The notes: generated by a model not told the origin, from the letters alone. A stretch of DNA of 11,541 nucleotides from Methanomassiliicoccales archaeon (GCA_028679985.1 JAJRAH010000145.1:1-11541); one strand, 5' to 3'; shown: positions 1-5,812, counted from the first letter of the stretch. Program-made: numbers and translations.

Positions 1-445
1 CGATGACTCTGTTCATTGTTTCTGGTATCGCCGCCTCTACCTCAGGCGTCATGTTGTAGCTTATTGTCCAAGTGTCAGCGACCTCTACCGCCACGAACGC
101 GATGCGCTTCGGCATCCTGTTGGGCTGAAGTCTCCTCCCCAATTCTATCGTCGTGGCGATGTTCACGTCATGCGGGTTCGCTCCGTGCACGGACAATACA
201 AAATCCTTCTCCTCGAGCTGGAGCACTGTTCCGACCGGATACTCCGACGTGATGATCGCGTCGACTATCACGACCGTGTCGTAGTCCAGCATGAGCTCTA
301 TGAGGTCGAGTCCGCTTGAACTGACCTCCTTGACGTCCACTCCATCGAGGTTCAGAGATCGGAGCCCCTCTATCACCCTTATCCCGACGGCGTCGTCGCT
401 GATTATCGGACTGCCGATGCCAAGTACCAGTGCCCTCCGAGTCAT
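1..445 (-). CDS. NiFe-hydrogenase maturation protease (peptidase M52, HybD/HycI/FrhD-like), partial
   Basis: Endopeptidase that would trim the C-terminus of a NiFe-hydrogenase large subunit after metal insertion, in the cytoplasm. I translated the reverse strand from an ATG preceded by GGGAGGAGG; 148 codons are visible and the 3' end lies outside the window. The N-terminus has the family signature GIGSPIISDDAVGIRV at residues 9-24, with D18 at the place of the nickel-binding acidic residue. VVIVDAI carries D62 (same number as the HybD ligand), and the NPHDVN stretch offers H91 as third ligand. The visible length is close to a full-length member (about 150-165 residues). It is divergent from the regulator gene and shares its promoter region. 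The hydrogenase it serves is not in the window; F420- or Mvh-type is a guess from the nearby hdrCB. Family call is firm, substrate unknown. Confidence 0.88.
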   Translation of the reverse strand, partial: MTRRALVLGIGSPIISDDAVGIRVIEGLRSLNLDGVDVKEVSSSGLDLIELMLDYDTVVIVDAIITSEYPVGTVLQLEEKDFVLSVHGANPHDVNIATTIELGRRLQPNRMPKRIAFVAVEVADTWTISYNMTPEVEAAIPETMNRVI

Positions 446-467
446 CCGCCTCCTCCCGATATGGGCG

Positions 468-489
468 GTCAAGTTAGATATATCTTGAC
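468..489. promoter_or_regulatory. Bidirectional promoter with inverted-repeat operator candidate
   Basis: GTCAAG and CTTGAC form perfect 6-bp inverted arms around a 10-bp AT-rich core (TTAGATATAT), which also serves as a TATA-like element. Its centre is about 26 nt before the regulator GTG on one side and about 34 nt before the protease ATG on the other. A protein bound here would block TBP access for both genes. The symmetry is seen directly; use as an operator for the adjacent regulator is inference. Confidence 0.6.
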
Positions 490-504
490 AGCCAATCGCA
501 AAGC

Positions 505-1311
505 GTGGACATAGAGCCCGCGATATCTCTGATCGTGAATGGAGTCCCTGTCACGCAACGTATCCTCGAGGTTCTGAAGGCCGTCTACGAGGAGGGCAGT
601 CAGAAGCGGGCCGCGGACAGACTAGGCATCTCTGTACCGGTTCTGCACAGGTATCTGCATCGAATGGAGCAGCGCACCGGCACGCAGCTTCTGGTGACGT
701 CTCCGTCCGGGACAGGTCTTACGCGGGAAGGCGAGAGCATCGTCGCAGAATACTCGGCCTTGAGGAACAGAATCAAGTCTGGGGAGTCCGTGGTCGTCGG
801 AGGAACGATAGTGACAGAGGAGCTTCTCCTTTCTGCCCTCTCGAAGATCGACAGGACCGAGAAGTTCGATCTCGTCATCTCCGACGACGAGCGCAACTTG
901 AGGGACTTCCGTGCCGGGCTCATGGACCTTATCGTACTGGACGATCCGCTGTTCGTCTACGAGCTGGAGGGAGTGTGCTGGGAAGAGATCGCAGATGACG
1001 AACTGGTTCACGTCGACAAGGGTCCCAACTACCTCCGTTTCAAGTACGGCGCGCAACGCATTGGATTCAAGTCTCTAGACGATCAGCGCATCAAGTACAA
1101 AGTGAAGGGGACGGTGCGCTACCTTCCTTACCTGATCGGTTCCAACCTCAGCTTCTTCGTCAACCGCAGCTTGCTTTCGAGGAGGGGCATCAGGATCAGG
1201 AGTGCCACGGAATCGAAGGTTCTGGCTCATAAGATAATCGCCGTGTACAGAGAGGAGAATGCGAACGTCCTGAGGCTCCTTCGTGAGCTGAAGGAAGAAC
1301 GGCTTGCGTAG
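505..1311 (+). CDS. Winged-helix transcriptional regulator, ModE/LysR-like N-terminus with ligand-binding-like C-terminal part
   Basis: Probable DNA-binding regulator of 268 residues. Residues 17-76 form a ModE/LysR-type winged helix: TQRILEVLKAVYEEGSQKRA, then the helix-turn-helix around AADRLGISVPVLHRYLHRME, then the wing ending GLTREGE. The remaining ~190 residues have alternating strands and helices (FDLVISDDE, LMDLIVLDD, HKIIAVY) like the periplasmic-binding-protein-type effector domains attached to archaeal LysR/ModE-type proteins; this part is recognised only in outline. The GTG start has no Shine-Dalgarno but lies about 26 nt after a TATA core, which fits a leaderless mRNA. The gene is divergent from the hydrogenase protease and upstream of hdrC in the same direction. 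An inverted repeat overlaps the shared TATA element, so autoregulation and control of the protease gene are plausible. The effector (oxyanion, metal or metabolite) cannot be told from sequence. Confidence 0.78.
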   Translation: MDIEPAISLIVNGVPVTQRILEVLKAVYEEGSQKRAADRLGISVPVLHRYLHRMEQRTGTQLLVTSPSGTGLTREGESIVAEYSALRNRIKSGESVVVGGTIVTEELLLSALSKIDRTEKFDLVISDDERNLRDFRAGLMDLIVLDDPLFVYELEGVCWEEIADDELVHVDKGPNYLRFKYGAQRIGFKSLDDQRIKYKVKGTVRYLPYLIGSNLSFFVNRSLLSRRGIRIRSATESKVLAHKIIAVYREENANVLRLLRELKEERLA

Positions 1312-1317
1312 ATGGTT

Positions 1318-1333
1318 TTACCTATAGAGGTAA
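1318..1333. promoter_or_regulatory. Palindrome upstream of the hdrCB promoter
   Basis: TTACCTATAGAGGTAA is symmetric at 14 of 16 positions (arms TTACCT/AGGTAA). It starts 6 nt after the regulator stop codon and ends about 25 nt before the hdrC TATA box. That position suits an upstream regulator-binding site; a hairpin at the 3' end of the regulator mRNA is the alternative. Confidence 0.45.
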
Positions 1334-1358
1334 TACGCTGCCGATTTCTACCCTACCC

Positions 1359-1366
1359 TTATATAG
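1359..1366 (+). promoter_or_regulatory. TATA box of the hdrCB operon
   Basis: TTATATAG preceded by a C/A-rich stretch (CTACCC) lies about 36 nt before the hdrC ATG. It predicts a transcript start near 1386-1390 with a very short leader containing GGTGA, 6 nt before the ATG. Confidence 0.65.
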
Positions 1367-1398
1367 AAAGGCTGCGTCTCAGGATGCGGTGACGTTCG

Positions 1399-1908
1399 AT
1401 GGCCAATGTTAAGGAGCCGAATCCCGAGTTCGCCGATCAGGTCGTCAAGGCTGGGGGGAAGAGCTTGAACTTGTGCTACCAATGTGGGACGTGCACGGCA
1501 AGCTGCCCGTCTGGACGACAGACAGCATTCAGAACTAGGAAGCTGATAAGGAAAGCTCAGCTTGGTCTGAAGGAGGACATCCTGCCCTCTGACGACCTGT
1601 GGATGTGTACCACCTGCTACACCTGCGTCGAGAGGTGTCCCCGCACGGTGGACATAACGGACATAATCATCATTCTGAGGAACTTCGCCGTGAAGGAGGG
1701 GTATATGGCCGACTCGCATAAGAAGACGGCATCGAGTATGATGAATACTGGCCACACGATACCCCTGACGGACGATTACAAGAGCCTGCGGAAGAAGTTG
1801 GGGTTGTCCGAGCAGCCGCCGACCGTGCTTAGCAATCCGAAAGCACTCGAGGAGTGGAAGAAGATCATGAAAGCCACTGGCTTCGACAAGCTCATCGGAG
1901 GGAAGTAG
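1399..1908 (+). CDS. hdrC: CoB-CoM heterodisulfide reductase subunit C (HdrC)
   Basis: Electron-transfer subunit of cytoplasmic heterodisulfide reductase (or a related thiol-disulfide reductase), passing electrons from HdrA clusters to the active-site subunit HdrB. The 169-residue protein has two typical [4Fe-4S] motifs: C26-x2-C29-x2-C32-x3-C36-P and C70-x2-C73-x2-C76-x3-C80-P. Size and cysteine spacing fit soluble HdrC; there is no membrane segment. The ATG has a GGTGA Shine-Dalgarno and a TATA box at the right distance. The stop codon abuts the hdrB start, and the hdrB ribosome-binding site is written into the last codons (GGK). hdrA is absent, as in methanogens where hdrCB is unlinked from hdrA. 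In a non-methanogen the true substrate could be another disulfide. Confidence 0.93.
   Translation: MANVKEPNPEFADQVVKAGGKSLNLCYQCGTCTASCPSGRQTAFRTRKLIRKAQLGLKEDILPSDDLWMCTTCYTCVERCPRTVDITDIIIILRNFAVKEGYMADSHKKTASSMMNTGHTIPLTDDYKSLRKKLGLSEQPPTVLSNPKALEEWKKIMKATGFDKLIGGK
1897..1902 (+). promoter_or_regulatory. Shine-Dalgarno of hdrB inside the hdrC 3' end
   Basis: GGAGGG encodes the two penultimate glycines of HdrC and sits 6 nt before the hdrB ATG, with AAG-TAG between them. It indicates translational coupling. The same 15-nt junction (GGAGGGAAGTAGATG) recurs between the ferredoxin and AOR genes. Confidence 0.75.
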
Positions 1909-2763
1909 ATGACGGACAAGTACGCCTTCTTTCTCGGATGCATCGCTCCTTTGAGGTATCCTGGCATCGAGAAGGCTACGAGAGAAGTGTTCAAAGCTCT
2001 CGATGTCGAACTCGTGGATCTCGAAGGGGCGGGCTGCTGCCCTGCACCCGGCGTGATAAGGTCATTCGACCAGAACACGTGGCTCGCTCTCGCGGCGCGC
2101 AACCTCGCGCTTGCCGAGAAGAAGGGTCTGGACATCCTGACGATATGCAACGGCTGCTTCGGATCGCTCTTCGATGCGGCGCACATACTGCACGAGCACC
2201 CGGAGAAGGTCAAGGAAGTCAACAAGATCCTGAAGGAGGTCGGAATGGAATACCACGGTGGGAAGATCAAGGTCCGGCACTTCGCGGACGTCCTGCACAA
2301 GGACGTCGGCATAGACAAGATCAAGTCCAAGGTCCTGCAGCCACTGGATTATAAGGTGGCCGTTCACTACGGGTGTCACTTCGCTAAGCCGAGCAAGATC
2401 AAGCAGTTGGACGATCCGGAGAGGCCTACGATTCTGGACGAGCTCGTTGAGGCTGTCGGCGCGAAGAGCGTCAACTATCGGGACAAGGGCATGTGCTGCG
2501 GCGCCGGCGGAGGTCTGAGGACGAGGGCTAACGAAGTCGCCATGAAGATGACTGAGGAGAAGCTAGGCAACGTGAAGAAGGCCGGAGCCAAGTTCATCAT
2601 CGACGTGTGCCCGTTCTGCCACCTCCAGTACGACAGGACCCAGAAGGACATTCCGGGCTACGACATACCGGTCATACACATGTCGCAGCTGTACGGTCTG
2701 GCCTTCGGACTTCCAAAGGAACACCTCGGCCTGGAAGCGCACGTCGTGCCGGTCAAGCTCTGA
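1909..2763 (+). CDS. hdrB: CoB-CoM heterodisulfide reductase subunit B (HdrB)
   Basis: Catalytic subunit that reduces the CoM-S-S-CoB heterodisulfide (or a related disulfide) at two noncubane [4Fe-4S] clusters. The 284-residue protein has both CCG domains complete: C11-x31-C43-C44-x35-C80-x2-C83, and C156-x39-C196-C197-x36-C234-x2-C237. All ligands of the family motif (C-x31-39-CC-x35-36-C-x2-C) are therefore present. The second CC is in the usual MCCGAGGG context, followed by VCPFCHLQYD. Length fits the 280-305 residues usual for HdrB. It starts directly after the hdrC stop codon with an in-gene Shine-Dalgarno, so the two are co-translated. A small unrecognised gene follows 11 nt later. Partner HdrA and any Mvh or formate dehydrogenase partner must be encoded elsewhere. 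Confidence 0.94.
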   Translation: MTDKYAFFLGCIAPLRYPGIEKATREVFKALDVELVDLEGAGCCPAPGVIRSFDQNTWLALAARNLALAEKKGLDILTICNGCFGSLFDAAHILHEHPEKVKEVNKILKEVGMEYHGGKIKVRHFADVLHKDVGIDKIKSKVLQPLDYKVAVHYGCHFAKPSKIKQLDDPERPTILDELVEAVGAKSVNYRDKGMCCGAGGGLRTRANEVAMKMTEEKLGNVKKAGAKFIIDVCPFCHLQYDRTQKDIPGYDIPVIHMSQLYGLAFGLPKEHLGLEAHVVPVKL

Positions 2764-2774
2764 GGTGCGTCTGA

Positions 2775-3044
2775 TTGCACCTCGCTAGGCTCGTTTCGAT
2801 ATCGAGAGCGGAGGAGATCCCTGAACAGTTCAGAGGATTTGTGAACTTCCAGGCGAACATGGAAGGTCACGAGGTGTCTGAGAAGGAGAAGGTGGCGATG
2901 TTGGTGATCGAAGGCACCTCGTGCTACGTCCCGGTCTTTCTTGACAGAATGAAGAGGATCGAGGACCTGGAGCTACGACTGGCGGAGCAGCAGGCGGAGA
3001 TGCCTCAAGATGTGAGGTCTTTGCTAGAGAAGAACGTCTCTTGA
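2775..3044 (+). CDS. Small conserved-looking protein of unknown function downstream of hdrB
   Basis: I do not recognise this 89-residue protein. It would start at TTG; GAGGTG, which overlaps the hdrB stop codon, lies 7 nt upstream, and an in-frame stop immediately precedes the TTG, so no longer form exists. An ATG at codon 29 is a weaker alternative without a clear ribosome-binding site. The middle (KEKVAMLVIEGTSCYVPVFLDRM) could form a short strand-helix unit with one cysteine. Residues 57-78 (FLDRMKRIEDLELRLAEQQA) have the heptad pattern of a short coiled coil. There is no metal motif, signal peptide or membrane segment. Spacing of 11 nt puts it in the hdrCB operon, so it may act with Hdr, but that is context only. 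Confidence 0.6.
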   Translation: MHLARLVSISRAEEIPEQFRGFVNFQANMEGHEVSEKEKVAMLVIEGTSCYVPVFLDRMKRIEDLELRLAEQQAEMPQDVRSLLEKNVS

Positions 3045-3096
3045 GAACATGTCTTCTTAAGCTGGACGCTTTGCCAGTCGCTCCCATTGACGGAAA

Positions 3097-3107
3097 CTTA
3101 TTAATAG
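3097..3107 (+). promoter_or_regulatory. TATA box of the S3Ae gene
   Basis: CTTATTAATAG preceded by GGAAA (BRE-like) lies about 45 nt before the S3Ae ATG, in an otherwise G+C-rich gap. It predicts a leader of about 20-25 nt that contains the GGAGG ribosome-binding site. Confidence 0.6.
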
Positions 3108-3149
3108 GGAGATACATTACGGAATCTGCCTGAATCACGGAGGCTGTTG

Positions 3150-3944
3150 ATGCCTGCTACTAAGAAAACAAAGACCGTCGCAAGAAAAGTCAAGGATCGG
3201 TGGAGGGCGAAGGAATGGTACAAGATTTTCGCCCCCAAGATGTTCAACGAGATGCAGATCGGGGAGACACCTTCAGGTGATCCGACCAGCCTCATCGGCA
3301 GGACCACAGAGGTCACTGTTCACGACCTTACAGGCGATTTCTCGAAGATGCATATCAAGCTCAAGTTCAAGGTAAGCGACGTAACGGGATTCGACGCTCA
3401 TACCGTGTTCGTCGGTCAGGACCTCACGAGCGATTATGTAAGAAGGCTCACAAGGAGGAAGAGGACCAAGACCGACCACGTCATCGACGCCAGAACGAAG
3501 GACGGATTCCTGGTCCGCGTCAAGCCGATGAGTGTGACGGAGAAGAGGATTCAGGCATCTCAGGAGACGGCGATAAGGTCGATCATGACGCAGCACCTTC
3601 AGAAGACGGTCGCGGACATGTCGATTTCTGACGTGGTCAAATCGGTAATCTCCGGGGACATGGCGAAGGACCTCTCCCGCGCGACGAAAATCATTGTTCC
3701 AACGAAGCGTATCGAGATCAGGAAGACCGAGGTGCTCGAAATCGGCACTCCTCTACCCGACGAAAAATCGATAGTGGAGCCGCAGCCAGTGGAAGAGACT
3801 AAGAAGGCCGAGGCAACGGAGGCTCCGAAGGCCGAAGCTCCCGCCGAGGAGGTCGTCGTCGAAGACGTGTCCGACGCGGGAATGGAGGAAGCCGGCTCCG
3901 AGACGGACGAGGGCGAGGAATCAGTCGAAGATAAGGATCAGTGA
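3150..3944 (+). CDS. rps3ae: 30S ribosomal protein S3Ae (eS1)
   Basis: Small-subunit ribosomal protein of the archaeal/eukaryotic eS1 family, on the platform of the 30S subunit near the mRNA exit. The 264-residue product has a basic N-terminus (TKKTKTVARKVKDRWRAKEW), the family segment WYKIFAPKMFNEMQIGETP at 23-41 and the conserved RVKPMSVTEKRIQASQ block around 123-138. The core ends near residue 203. After it comes an acidic Ala/Glu/Pro-rich tail to residue 264, longer than in many archaeal members (about 200-230 residues). I chose the ATG over the TTG one codon earlier because GGAGG at 3139-3143 is 6 nt from the ATG. It has its own promoter and a tRNA gene follows 10 nt after the stop. Confidence 0.95.
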   Translation: MPATKKTKTVARKVKDRWRAKEWYKIFAPKMFNEMQIGETPSGDPTSLIGRTTEVTVHDLTGDFSKMHIKLKFKVSDVTGFDAHTVFVGQDLTSDYVRRLTRRKRTKTDHVIDARTKDGFLVRVKPMSVTEKRIQASQETAIRSIMTQHLQKTVADMSISDVVKSVISGDMAKDLSRATKIIVPTKRIEIRKTEVLEIGTPLPDEKSIVEPQPVEETKKAEATEAPKAEAPAEEVVVEDVSDAGMEEAGSETDEGEESVEDKDQ

Positions 3945-3954
3945 GGATCACCAA

Positions 3955-4060
3955 GCCGGGGTGGCTCAGCCTGGTGGAGCGTCGGACTCATAGGGTTTAG
4001 GTCAACAAGATCCTCTCCAGGGACATCCGAAGGTCACGGGTTCGAACCCCGTCCCCGGCA
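3955..4060 (+). tRNA. tRNA-Met(CAU), probably elongator, with a 32-nt intron
   Basis: Cloverleaf parts found directly: acceptor GCCGGGG/CCCCGGC with discriminator A; D stem GCTC/GAGC; anticodon stem TCGGA/TCCGA interrupted by an intron; T arm ACGGG-TTCGAAC-CCCGT. The anticodon is CAT at 3989-3991. CCA is not encoded (ACC-T follows). It is unlikely to be the initiator, since it lacks the A1:U72 pair and the three G-C pairs at the base of the anticodon stem typical of archaeal initiators. A tRNA-Ile2 whose CAU is modified to decode AUA cannot be fully excluded, but the sequence resembles archaeal elongator Met. Only 10 nt separate it from the S3Ae stop codon. Confidence 0.93.
3993..4024 (+). 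other. Canonical tRNA intron (position 37/38)
   Basis: Removing these 32 nt joins CTCATA to A-TCCGA and restores a 7-nt anticodon loop and 5-bp stem. Around the junctions a bulge-helix-bulge can be drawn: a 3-nt 3' bulge ACA and a central helix of CTC with GGG (one U-G pair). An A-A opposition where a fourth pair is expected makes it slightly relaxed. The exact cut sites could shift by a base or two. Confidence 0.8.
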
Positions 4061-4208
4061 CCTTAGTCCCTTGACTTCCTGCGTGCGATATCATCCGTAC
4101 ACTTCCGACCTCTCTGATTGATCTCAACCTGAATTCCTCCAACGTCTGCAGTTGGCATCTCGGCAAATTCTTCAAGTAGGAAGAGAAGATTAGGCGATTG
4201 GCGAGATA

Positions 4209-5453
4209 TTGAGGGTCATCATCTACACCGGCAAGGGCGGGGTCGGCAAGACCTCCGTCGCTGCAGCGACCGCTTTGCGATCGGCCCGTATGGGGCATAA
4301 GACAATCGTCATGAGCACCGATGCCGCCCACTCACTTGCCGATTCGCTTGAGATTCCTCTCTCCGGGGACATAAGGCACATCGAGGAGAACCTTGACGCG
4401 ATCGAGGTCGACGTCGTTCACGAGCTTGAGACGAGGTGGAACGAAGTCCAGAAATACGTGTCCGATTTCCTCCAGTCCCAAGGACTAGGCGAAGTGAACG
4501 CGAAAGAGATGACCGTCTGGCCCGGAATGGAGCTCATGTCAGCGCTGTTCTATGTTTGGGATTTCTATGACGCAAAGAAGTACGACGTCGTCATACTCGA
4601 CACCGCTCCGACGGCCGAGACCCTCAGGCTCCTCAGCTTTCCAGAGATGTCGGATTGGTATTTCGACAAGTTGTACAAGATCTTCAGGAACGCGCTGAAG
4701 CTGGCGAGGGCCACCGTCGGCAAGTTCATGAAGACTCCTTTGCCGTCAAACGAGGTCCTGAAGGACATCGAGAAGATCCGGGATCGGATGAGATCGGTCA
4801 AAGAGATTCTCACCAACCCATCTGTCACTTCGGTGAGGCTCGTCGTGAATCCCGAGCGAATGGTCATCAACGAGACGAAGAGGGCGTTCACCTATCTGTG
4901 CCTGTACAACCTGACCGTCGAATGTCTAGTTGTCAATCGCCTCATGCCGCAGTGCTCGGATGGCTACTTCAAAGAGAAGCTCTCCGAGCAGGACTGCTAC
5001 ATGGGCATAATCAACGAGTCGTTCAGCCCGCTCACGATACTGACCGCAACCCAAATGCCGACCGAGCTGGTCGGGAAGAAGTCGCTGGAGTCATTGGCCG
5101 ACATGATATTCGGTAAGACGGATCCGACGGTCGTCTACTCGGTCGAGAAGCCCATGGACATCTACGAGGAGAACGGTTCCAGCATTCTATCCCTAAAGCT
5201 CCCATTCTCTGCGAAGGAAGAGGTAGAGTTATATAAAACGGAAGATACTTTAATCGTGCAGGTCGGGCACTACAAACGCTCCGTCTCTCTTCCGTATTCG
5301 CTGATTCACAAGGACACGAAGAAGGCGGAGTTCAAGGACGGCCGGCTGCTCATAGTATTCAAGGGAGATGACCAGGATGGACGGAAAGGGGGACAAGATG
5401 AAGGAAGAGGCGAAGAGGATGAAGGAAGCGCTCCTGTCGAAGGAGACGACTGA
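4209..5453 (+). CDS. ArsA/Get3-family ATPase with C-terminal Hsp20-like domain
   Basis: Cytosolic P-loop ATPase of the arsenite-pump/tail-anchored-protein-targeting family, 414 residues. The deviant Walker A GKGGVGKTS is at 8-16, the A-loop STDAAHS at 36-42 and switch II VVILDTAPTAETLRLLSFP at 127-145. Residues about 314-386 (EKPMDIYEENGS to DGRLLIVFK) form an alpha-crystallin/Hsp20-like beta domain found at the end of some archaeal ArsA proteins. The final 28 residues are a Gly/Asp/Glu-rich tail that overlaps the next gene in another reading frame. The TTG start is forced: an in-frame stop lies 5 codons upstream and the P-loop begins 8 residues after it. The zinc CxxC of eukaryotic Get3 and the arsenite-site cysteine pattern are not evident, and no ars genes are nearby, so protein targeting or chaperoning is likelier than arsenic efflux. 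Confidence 0.88.
   Translation: MRVIIYTGKGGVGKTSVAAATALRSARMGHKTIVMSTDAAHSLADSLEIPLSGDIRHIEENLDAIEVDVVHELETRWNEVQKYVSDFLQSQGLGEVNAKEMTVWPGMELMSALFYVWDFYDAKKYDVVILDTAPTAETLRLLSFPEMSDWYFDKLYKIFRNALKLARATVGKFMKTPLPSNEVLKDIEKIRDRMRSVKEILTNPSVTSVRLVVNPERMVINETKRAFTYLCLYNLTVECLVVNRLMPQCSDGYFKEKLSEQDCYMGIINESFSPLTILTATQMPTELVGKKSLESLADMIFGKTDPTVVYSVEKPMDIYEENGSSILSLKLPFSAKEEVELYKTEDTLIVQVGHYKRSVSLPYSLIHKDTKKAEFKDGRLLIVFKGDDQDGRKGGQDEGRGEEDEGSAPVEGDD
5229..5238 (+). promoter_or_regulatory. Possible internal TATA box within the ArsA-like gene
   Basis: TTATATAAAA stands out in a G+C-rich coding region (codons for ELYKT). It would start transcription near 5258, ahead of the small downstream gene. It could supply that gene independently of the ATPase, or be only a chance effect of the encoded residues. 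Confidence 0.35.
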
Positions 5454-5664
5454 GCACATCATGAAGGCTGGAACGGAGCTTCTCCTCGCACTCGATTCTG
5501 TCATACCCGAATCTCGCATCCCTGCCGAGGCGAGGAAGCACTACCTCGCCGCCAAGAAGGAGTTCCTGCTGATGATGAAGTCGGTGATCGACGCGAACCT
5601 CCAGGCGGTCGAGGACCTCGAGAAGACAGATTCTTCGAAGTTGAAGAAGATCGACGTTCAGTGA
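5398..5664 (+). CDS. Small helical protein of unknown function, overlapping the ArsA-like gene
   Basis: Not recognised. From ATG 5398 the product has 88 residues and begins MKEEAKRMKEALLSKETTEH. This start has GGGGGA 5 nt upstream. In-frame ATGs at 5377 and 5368 would give 95 or 98 residues but have poorly spaced ribosome-binding sites. The protein is charged and almost wholly helical by pattern, with an amphipathic segment AARKHYLAAKKEFLLMMKSVIDANLQAVEDLE and a lysine-rich end. There are no cysteines and no membrane segment. It overlaps the ATPase gene by 56 nt in a different frame, so the two are surely co-transcribed. A role with the ATPase or its Hsp20-like domain is a guess from position. 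Confidence 0.65.
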   Translation: MKEEAKRMKEALLSKETTEHIMKAGTELLLALDSVIPESRIPAEARKHYLAAKKEFLLMMKSVIDANLQAVEDLEKTDSSKLKKIDVQ

Positions 5665-5731
5665 CGCTGCTGATCCGCGCTCACCTTGTTTCTGTCTAGA
5701 GTGCGGAGTCTGTATCATACACCTTATCTCT

Positions 5732-5743
5732 GATCGGTCGATC
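5732..5743. promoter_or_regulatory. Short palindrome upstream of the ferredoxin-AOR operon
   Basis: GATCG-GT-CGATC has perfect 5-bp arms, about 30 bp upstream of the proposed TATA element. GATC-containing palindromes are easily met by chance; listed because a second inverted repeat follows. Confidence 0.25.
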
Positions 5744-5763
5744 CCCTCTTCTCACGATGTCAA

Positions 5764-5781
5764 TCGTTAGTGCTTTAACGA
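5764..5781. promoter_or_regulatory. Promoter with inverted repeat ahead of the ferredoxin-AOR operon
   Basis: TCGTTA-GTGCTT-TAACGA has perfect 6-bp arms with a 6-bp spacer. The right half contains the TATA-like CTTTAACG, about 36 nt before the ferredoxin ATG, with GGTG as ribosome-binding site 5 nt before it. A bound repressor would cover the TATA element. The symmetry is seen; the role is inferred. Confidence 0.5.
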
Positions 5782-5812
5782 CGTATGGCATTCCTCTGAG
5801 AAAGGTGCCCAA

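Noticed and set aside
3028..3057. Possible hairpin (AGAAGA/TCTTCT outside, TCTC/GAGA inside) at the end of the hdrCB operon
   Set aside because: Interior mismatches, no oligo-T run after it, and archaeal termination does not depend on hairpins; likely chance.
4139..4155. CCAAC-N7-GTTGG inverted repeat upstream of the ArsA-like gene
   Set aside because: Arms of 5 bp with no symmetric core and no clear TATA relation; expected by chance in a gap of this length.
4002..4331. Minus-strand reading frame of 109 codons containing GTGFEPVTFG
   Set aside because: This peptide is the translation of the antisense T-arm of a tRNA, a well-known false protein; the frame overlaps the tRNA and the ArsA-like gene.
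4209..5453. Arsenic-resistance operon
   Set aside because: The ATPase lacks an evident arsenite-site cysteine pattern, and no arsB, arsC, arsD or arsR gene is nearby.
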